A DNA stretch of 12,295 nt from positions 1-12,295 of the forward strand of contig JAEXHR010000299.1 of assembly GCA_023449855.1 (NCBI GenBank), read 5' to 3'. The notes beneath the pieces are model-generated. The model made no database searches and was not told the DNA's origin. It saw only the letters and a program-made list of their open reading frames with translations. Source of the DNA: Pseudomonadota bacterium (GTDB lineage: Bacteria > Pseudomonadota > Alphaproteobacteria > Rhizobiales > Xanthobacteraceae). Position numbers and translations under genes: made by a program. Positions 9,665 to 12,295 of the stretch are shown one piece after another; positions within the stretch are counted from its first letter, which is position 1, and each line of letters begins with the position of its first letter.

Positions 9665-10284
9665 CAGGCGGCGCTCGCTTTGCGACGCTGCAGCGCCTCG
9701 CGGATCAGCGGCAGGCGGTCATTGCCGAAATACATGTCGGTTTTGTCGAGATAGATGGTGGGCGAACCGTAGCCGCCGCGTGCCATCACCTCATCGGTAT
9801 TGAGTTTGAGCTGGTCCTTGATGCCTTGCTCGGCGATGCCGGCAAACAAGGCTGCGGGATCGACGCCGCTGCGTTTGCAGACCTCGGTCAGCACCTCGTC
9901 CTTCGAGATGTCCTGATCCTCGCCCCAATAGATCTCGAACACCGTGCGGGCGAACGGCACCATCTTGTCCGGCTGCTCGCGCTGCAGCCAGATACAGCCA
10001 CGCATGGCCTTGACGCTGTTCACCGGAAACACGCTGGGCGGCATCTTGATGGCGAGGCCGGCAGAGCGCGCCCAGTCGCCGAGGTCCTTCTTCATGTAGC
10101 GCGCCTTGGCAGGCACCGGCGTCTCGCGCGAGGCATAGACCGACGGATTGATCGTGTTGAAAATGCCGCCGACCAGGATCGGGCGCCACGAGATCTCGGC
10201 GCCAAACTCCTTCGCCAGCGGCTGGATGTTGTGAAAGGCGAGATAGGTCCAGGGACTGGAGCAATCGAAGAAGAATTCGATCAT
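9664..10284 (-). CDS. DsbA-fold 2-hydroxychromene-2-carboxylate isomerase-like protein
   Basis: A 206-aa protein of the DsbA/kappa-class GST superfamily. The best known members isomerise 2-hydroxychromene-2-carboxylate using glutathione in naphthalene breakdown. The N-terminus MIEFFFDCSSPWTYLA places Ser10 at the position of the catalytic serine in the FDFxSPxxYLA motif. The helical insert follows (about 55-150), and then GGYGSPTIYLD at 170-180 and FGNDRLPLI at 186-194, which match the family C-terminus. The ATG at 10284 is preceded by GAGGAAA. The reading frame stays open upstream to 10512, but that extension is translated palindromic repeat and is rejected. It precedes the quinone oxidoreductase with a one-base overlap. 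With no other aromatic-degradation genes nearby, a general glutathione-linked isomerase or oxidoreductase role is as likely as naphthalene catabolism. Confidence 0.88.
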   Translation of the reverse strand: MIEFFFDCSSPWTYLAFHNIQPLAKEFGAEISWRPILVGGIFNTINPSVYASRETPVPAKARYMKKDLGDWARSAGLAIKMPPSVFPVNSVKAMRGCIWLQREQPDKMVPFARTVFEIYWGEDQDISKDEVLTEVCKRSGVDPAALFAGIAEQGIKDQLKLNTDEVMARGGYGSPTIYLDKTDMYFGNDRLPLIREALQRRKASAA

Positions 10285-10310
10285 GGGTGTTTCCTCGGTT
10301 TTGTTCTTCT

Positions 10311-10402
10311 CCGTCATTGCGAGGAGCCCTTGCGACGAAGCAATCCAGTCCTTGCCCGCGGTCTTCTGGATTGCTTCGTCGCTCCACTCCTCGCAATGAC
10401 GG
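10311..10402. repeat. 92-bp near-perfect palindrome, GTCATTGCGAG family
   Basis: The second copy of the element at 3740-3853. The outer stem 10311-10326 / 10387-10402 pairs over 16 bp. After a small internal loop, 10332-10348 pairs perfectly with 10366-10382 over 17 bp, leaving a 17-base apical loop. Unlike the first copy it has no extra hairpin in the right arm. It sits between the glutathione transferase stop and the isomerase-like gene, both read on the minus strand. Translated, it yields the RHCEE-type peptides that often inflate gene predictions in this bacterial group. Confidence 0.93.
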
Positions 10403-10408
10403 CGGTTA

Positions 10409-11119
10409 TTATTGTTGCTGCTGCGCCTGCGCATGCGCGGGCTGATCGACACCGAACATGATCTTCCGCGCCTGCTCGTCCATCGGCTTGCGCTCCGCTT
10501 TGCCGACCGCAAGGCCGGCTTGTACTTGCGGCCGCGCGCGGAGCAGCACGTACCATCGCTTTACGCTTGGAAAATCATCCAGCGTCAGGCCCTGCGCCTT
10601 GTGGGTCATGATCCAAGGAAAGCAGGCCATGTCGGCGATGGAATAATCGCCGGTGATGTAATCGCGGCCATCGGCGAGATGTGCGTCGAGCACGCCATAG
10701 AGGCGCTTCGCCTCGCGGCTGTAGCGATCGATGGCATAGGGAATCTTCTCGGGCGCATAGAGCAGGAAATGGCCGTTCTGCCCGAGCATCGGGCCGAGGC
10801 CGCCCATCTGCCACATCACCCATTGCATCACGTCGAAACGCCCGCGCTGATCCACCGGCATGAAGCGGCCGGACTTCTCAGCGAGATAGATCAGGATGGC
10901 GCCACTCTCGAACATCGTGACCGGCTCGCCGCCATCCGCCGGCGCATGATCGACGATGGCCGGCATGCGCCCGTTCGGCGAGAGTTTGAGGAATTCCGGC
11001 TTGTGCTGGTCGCCGCGGCCGAGCTGCATCGGCACCACCTTGTAAGGCAGGCCGCATTCCTCCAGCATAATGGTGATCTTCCAGCCGTTCGGCGTCGGCG
11101 CGTAGTGCAGGTCGATCAT
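10409..11119 (-). CDS. yfcG: YfcG-type glutathione S-transferase (disulfide-bond oxidoreductase family)
   Basis: A 236-aa cytoplasmic glutathione transferase close to E. coli YfcG. That enzyme has little classical transferase activity and reduces disulfides using glutathione. Matching features are APTPNGWKITIMLEE (7-21, with the active-site Thr9 and Asn11), PAIVDHAPADGGEP (53-66), FESGAILIYLAEK (70-82, with the glutathione-binding Glu71-Ser72), GGLGPMLGQN (106-115) and IPYAIDRY (126-133). YSIADMACFPW at 159-169 carries the helix N-cap motif. The ATG at 11119 has GAGGAAA just upstream. The protein is about 20 residues longer than YfcG and ends in a Gln/Ala-rich tail (AQAQQQQ), only six bases from a palindromic repeat. 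It diverges from the methionine synthase gene. Confidence 0.93.
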   Translation of the reverse strand: MIDLHYAPTPNGWKITIMLEECGLPYKVVPMQLGRGDQHKPEFLKLSPNGRMPAIVDHAPADGGEPVTMFESGAILIYLAEKSGRFMPVDQRGRFDVMQWVMWQMGGLGPMLGQNGHFLLYAPEKIPYAIDRYSREAKRLYGVLDAHLADGRDYITGDYSIADMACFPWIMTHKAQGLTLDDFPSVKRWYVLLRARPQVQAGLAVGKAERKPMDEQARKIMFGVDQPAHAQAQQQQ

Positions 11120-11240
11120 CGGTTTCCTCGGCTTGTTTTCCGCGATCCTAGCCCTCGGCCGGCGATGCGCCAATCCCATATACGCGGAGGCCGGAACATG
11201 GCAGACAGGCGGCCTAACGAACAATTCCGGGGAGCGAACA
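11120..11240. promoter_or_regulatory. Divergent intergenic region between glutathione transferase and methionine synthase genes
   Basis: This 121-bp gap separates two divergent genes and should hold both promoters. It is the only long gap right of 3726 without a palindromic element. I looked for a SAM-II-type riboswitch, which often precedes methionine genes in alphaproteobacteria, and did not see its conserved core. There is no clear -35/-10 pair. A GGGGAG ribosome binding site lies at 11229-11234 before the ATG at 11241. Confidence 0.4.
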
Positions 11241-12263
11241 ATGCTGTTTCCGACCACCATCGCCGGCTCGCTGCCGAAGCCCGAATGGCTCGCCGAGCCC
11301 AACAAATTGTGGCCGACCTGGCGCTCGCAAGGCGCGGAACTGCAGCGCGCCAAGCGCGACGCCACGCTGCTGGCGGTGAAGGTGCAGGAAGATGCCGGCA
11401 TCGACATCGTCACCGACGGCGAACTGGCGCGGCAGCATTTCGTCCATGGCTTCCTCGAAAAGGTCGAGGGCATCGACTTCAAGAACAAGGTCGAGATGGG
11501 CATCCGCAACGATCGCTACAAGGCGATGGTGCCGCAGGTGATCGCGCCGCTGCAGCTCAAGGGCCGCGTGCACGATTTCGAGGCGCAGGTGGTGCGGGCG
11601 CATACGACGCGCAAATTCAAGTTCACGCTACCCGGCCCGATGACCATCATCGATACGCTCTCGAACAGCCACTATAGCGACCGCGTCGAGATGGCGTTCG
11701 CCTTCGCCGAACTGCTCAATCAGGAAGCGCGCGCCTTGCAGGCCGACGGCGTCGACATGATCCAGTTCGACGAGCCCGCCTTCAACGTGTTCATGAAGGA
11801 TGCCGCCGACTGGGGCGTGACGGCGCTGGCGCGCGCCGCCGAAGGCCTCACCTGCGCCACCGCCGTGCATATCTGCTACGGCTACGGCATCAAGGCCAAT
11901 ACGGACTGGAAGGAAACGCTGGGCAACGAGTGGCGGCAATATGAGGAGATCTTCCCGGCCATCGATGCCTCCTCGGTCCAGCAGGTCGCCATCGAATGCC
12001 GCAATTCGCGGGTGCCGCTGGAATTGCTGGGGTTACTGAAAAACAAGGTGGTGCAGGCCGGCGTGATCGATGTCGCCAGCGATGTGGTGGAGACGCCGGA
12101 GGATGTGGTCGCCACCATCGAGGCCGTGATGAAGCATGTCCCGAAGGAGCGCATCGTGCCGACCACCAATTGCGGCATGGCGCCGATGCAGCGGGATATT
12201 TCGGAGGCGAAGCTGCGGGCGCTCGGCGCGGGCGCGAAGCTGGCGCGGGAGCGATTGGGGTAA
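11241..12263 (+). CDS. Cobalamin-independent methionine synthase catalytic core, MesD-like
   Basis: A 340-aa zinc methyltransferase matching only the C-terminal catalytic barrel of MetE, which is about 750 aa. It methylates homocysteine or a related thiol. Zinc ligands align well with E. coli MetE: His210 and Cys212 in HICYGYG, Glu252 in AIECRN, and Cys311 in TTNCGMAP. The homocysteine-binding acidic residues match Glu61 (TDGELAR) and Asp177 (QFDEPAF). The N-terminal MetE domain needed for folate use is absent. IAGSLPKPEWLAEP, LPGPMTIIDTL and HICYGYGIKANTDWKETLG resemble, from memory, the MesD branch of folate-independent core methionine synthases; that assignment is less certain than the fold. 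MesD is described as working with a MesX (DUF1852) partner, which is not in the window. The start at 11241 follows GGGGAG; the in-frame ATG at 11133 lies in the divergent promoter gap and is rejected. Confidence 0.87.
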   Translation: MLFPTTIAGSLPKPEWLAEPNKLWPTWRSQGAELQRAKRDATLLAVKVQEDAGIDIVTDGELARQHFVHGFLEKVEGIDFKNKVEMGIRNDRYKAMVPQVIAPLQLKGRVHDFEAQVVRAHTTRKFKFTLPGPMTIIDTLSNSHYSDRVEMAFAFAELLNQEARALQADGVDMIQFDEPAFNVFMKDAADWGVTALARAAEGLTCATAVHICYGYGIKANTDWKETLGNEWRQYEEIFPAIDASSVQQVAIECRNSRVPLELLGLLKNKVVQAGVIDVASDVVETPEDVVATIEAVMKHVPKERIVPTTNCGMAPMQRDISEAKLRALGAGAKLARERLG

Positions 12264-12278
12264 AGCCACAAACACAGT

Positions 12279-12295
12279 CCCTCATGGTGAGGAGG
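12279..12295. repeat. Possible start of another palindromic repeat, cut by the window edge
   Basis: The last 17 bases, beginning CCCTCATGGTGAGGAG, resemble the left end of another common Bradyrhizobium-group intergenic repeat whose right end carries CCATGAGGG. Only this end is visible, so the call rests on recall of the family. It begins 15 bases after the methionine synthase stop. Confidence 0.4.

Noticed and set aside
8774..9754. 326-codon plus-strand frame opposite the quinone oxidoreductase
   Set aside because: Antisense shadow; the minus strand has a complete MDR-family protein with Rossmann and substrate motifs.
10285..10512. N-terminal extension of the isomerase-like protein up to 10512
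   Set aside because: The extra residues are translation of the palindromic repeat and the end of the glutathione transferase gene. A proper ribosome binding site precedes the ATG at 10284.
11120..11240. Possible SAM riboswitch before the methionine synthase gene
   Set aside because: I could not find the conserved SAM-II core or a matching pseudoknot, and the region is short.

Overview
The window is GC-rich, densely packed chromosomal DNA from an alphaproteobacterium. It is most likely a member of the Bradyrhizobium / Rhodopseudomonas / Afipia group (Nitrobacteraceae). I base this on codon use, the gene families present, and several long intergenic palindromes of types I recognise from that group: GTCATTGCGAG..., GTAGGATGGGTTGAGC..., GTAGGGCGGATTA.... 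The genus is an inference, because there is no rRNA or other marker gene here.

Left half, plus strand. A probable terminator (22-54) and a short leader come before a peptide-type (Dpp/Opp family) ABC transporter: permease 1 (189-1130), permease 2 (1144-2028), and one polypeptide carrying both ATPase domains (2025-3725). No substrate-binding protein is in view; it may lie upstream of the window. In the same direction follow an M81 (MlrC-like) metallopeptidase (3875-5398), an M20 amidohydrolase/aminoacylase (5583-6743), a crotonase-family protein (6906-7796) and a small alpha/beta-hydrolase lipase (7918-8595). The first five genes read naturally as uptake of a peptide or N-acylated amino-acid compound followed by cytoplasmic hydrolysis. 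The crotonase and lipase are only loosely linked to that theme.

Right half. Three minus-strand genes converge on the lipase. In order of transcription they are a YfcG-type glutathione transferase (11119-10409), a DsbA-fold 2-hydroxychromene-2-carboxylate isomerase-like protein (10284-9664) and a zinc-free quinone oxidoreductase (9664-8690). The last two overlap by one base. Diverging from the transferase is a 340-residue methionine synthase catalytic core (11241-12263). It has all four zinc ligands but no MetE N-terminal half, and it resembles the folate-independent MesD-type enzymes.

Between genes. There is no gap over 300 bases without a gene. Six of the seven gaps longer than 90 bp (from 3726 onward) are filled almost entirely by long palindromic elements of at least four sequence families. 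Several can fold into three-way or four-way junctions because extra self-complementary hairpins sit inside their arms. Two run into the 3' ends of coding sequences. The window also ends in what looks like the start of another element. These repeats are the least explained part of the window. The genes are mostly familiar metabolic families, and I see no phage, transposase, CRISPR, toxin-antitoxin or secretion locus.
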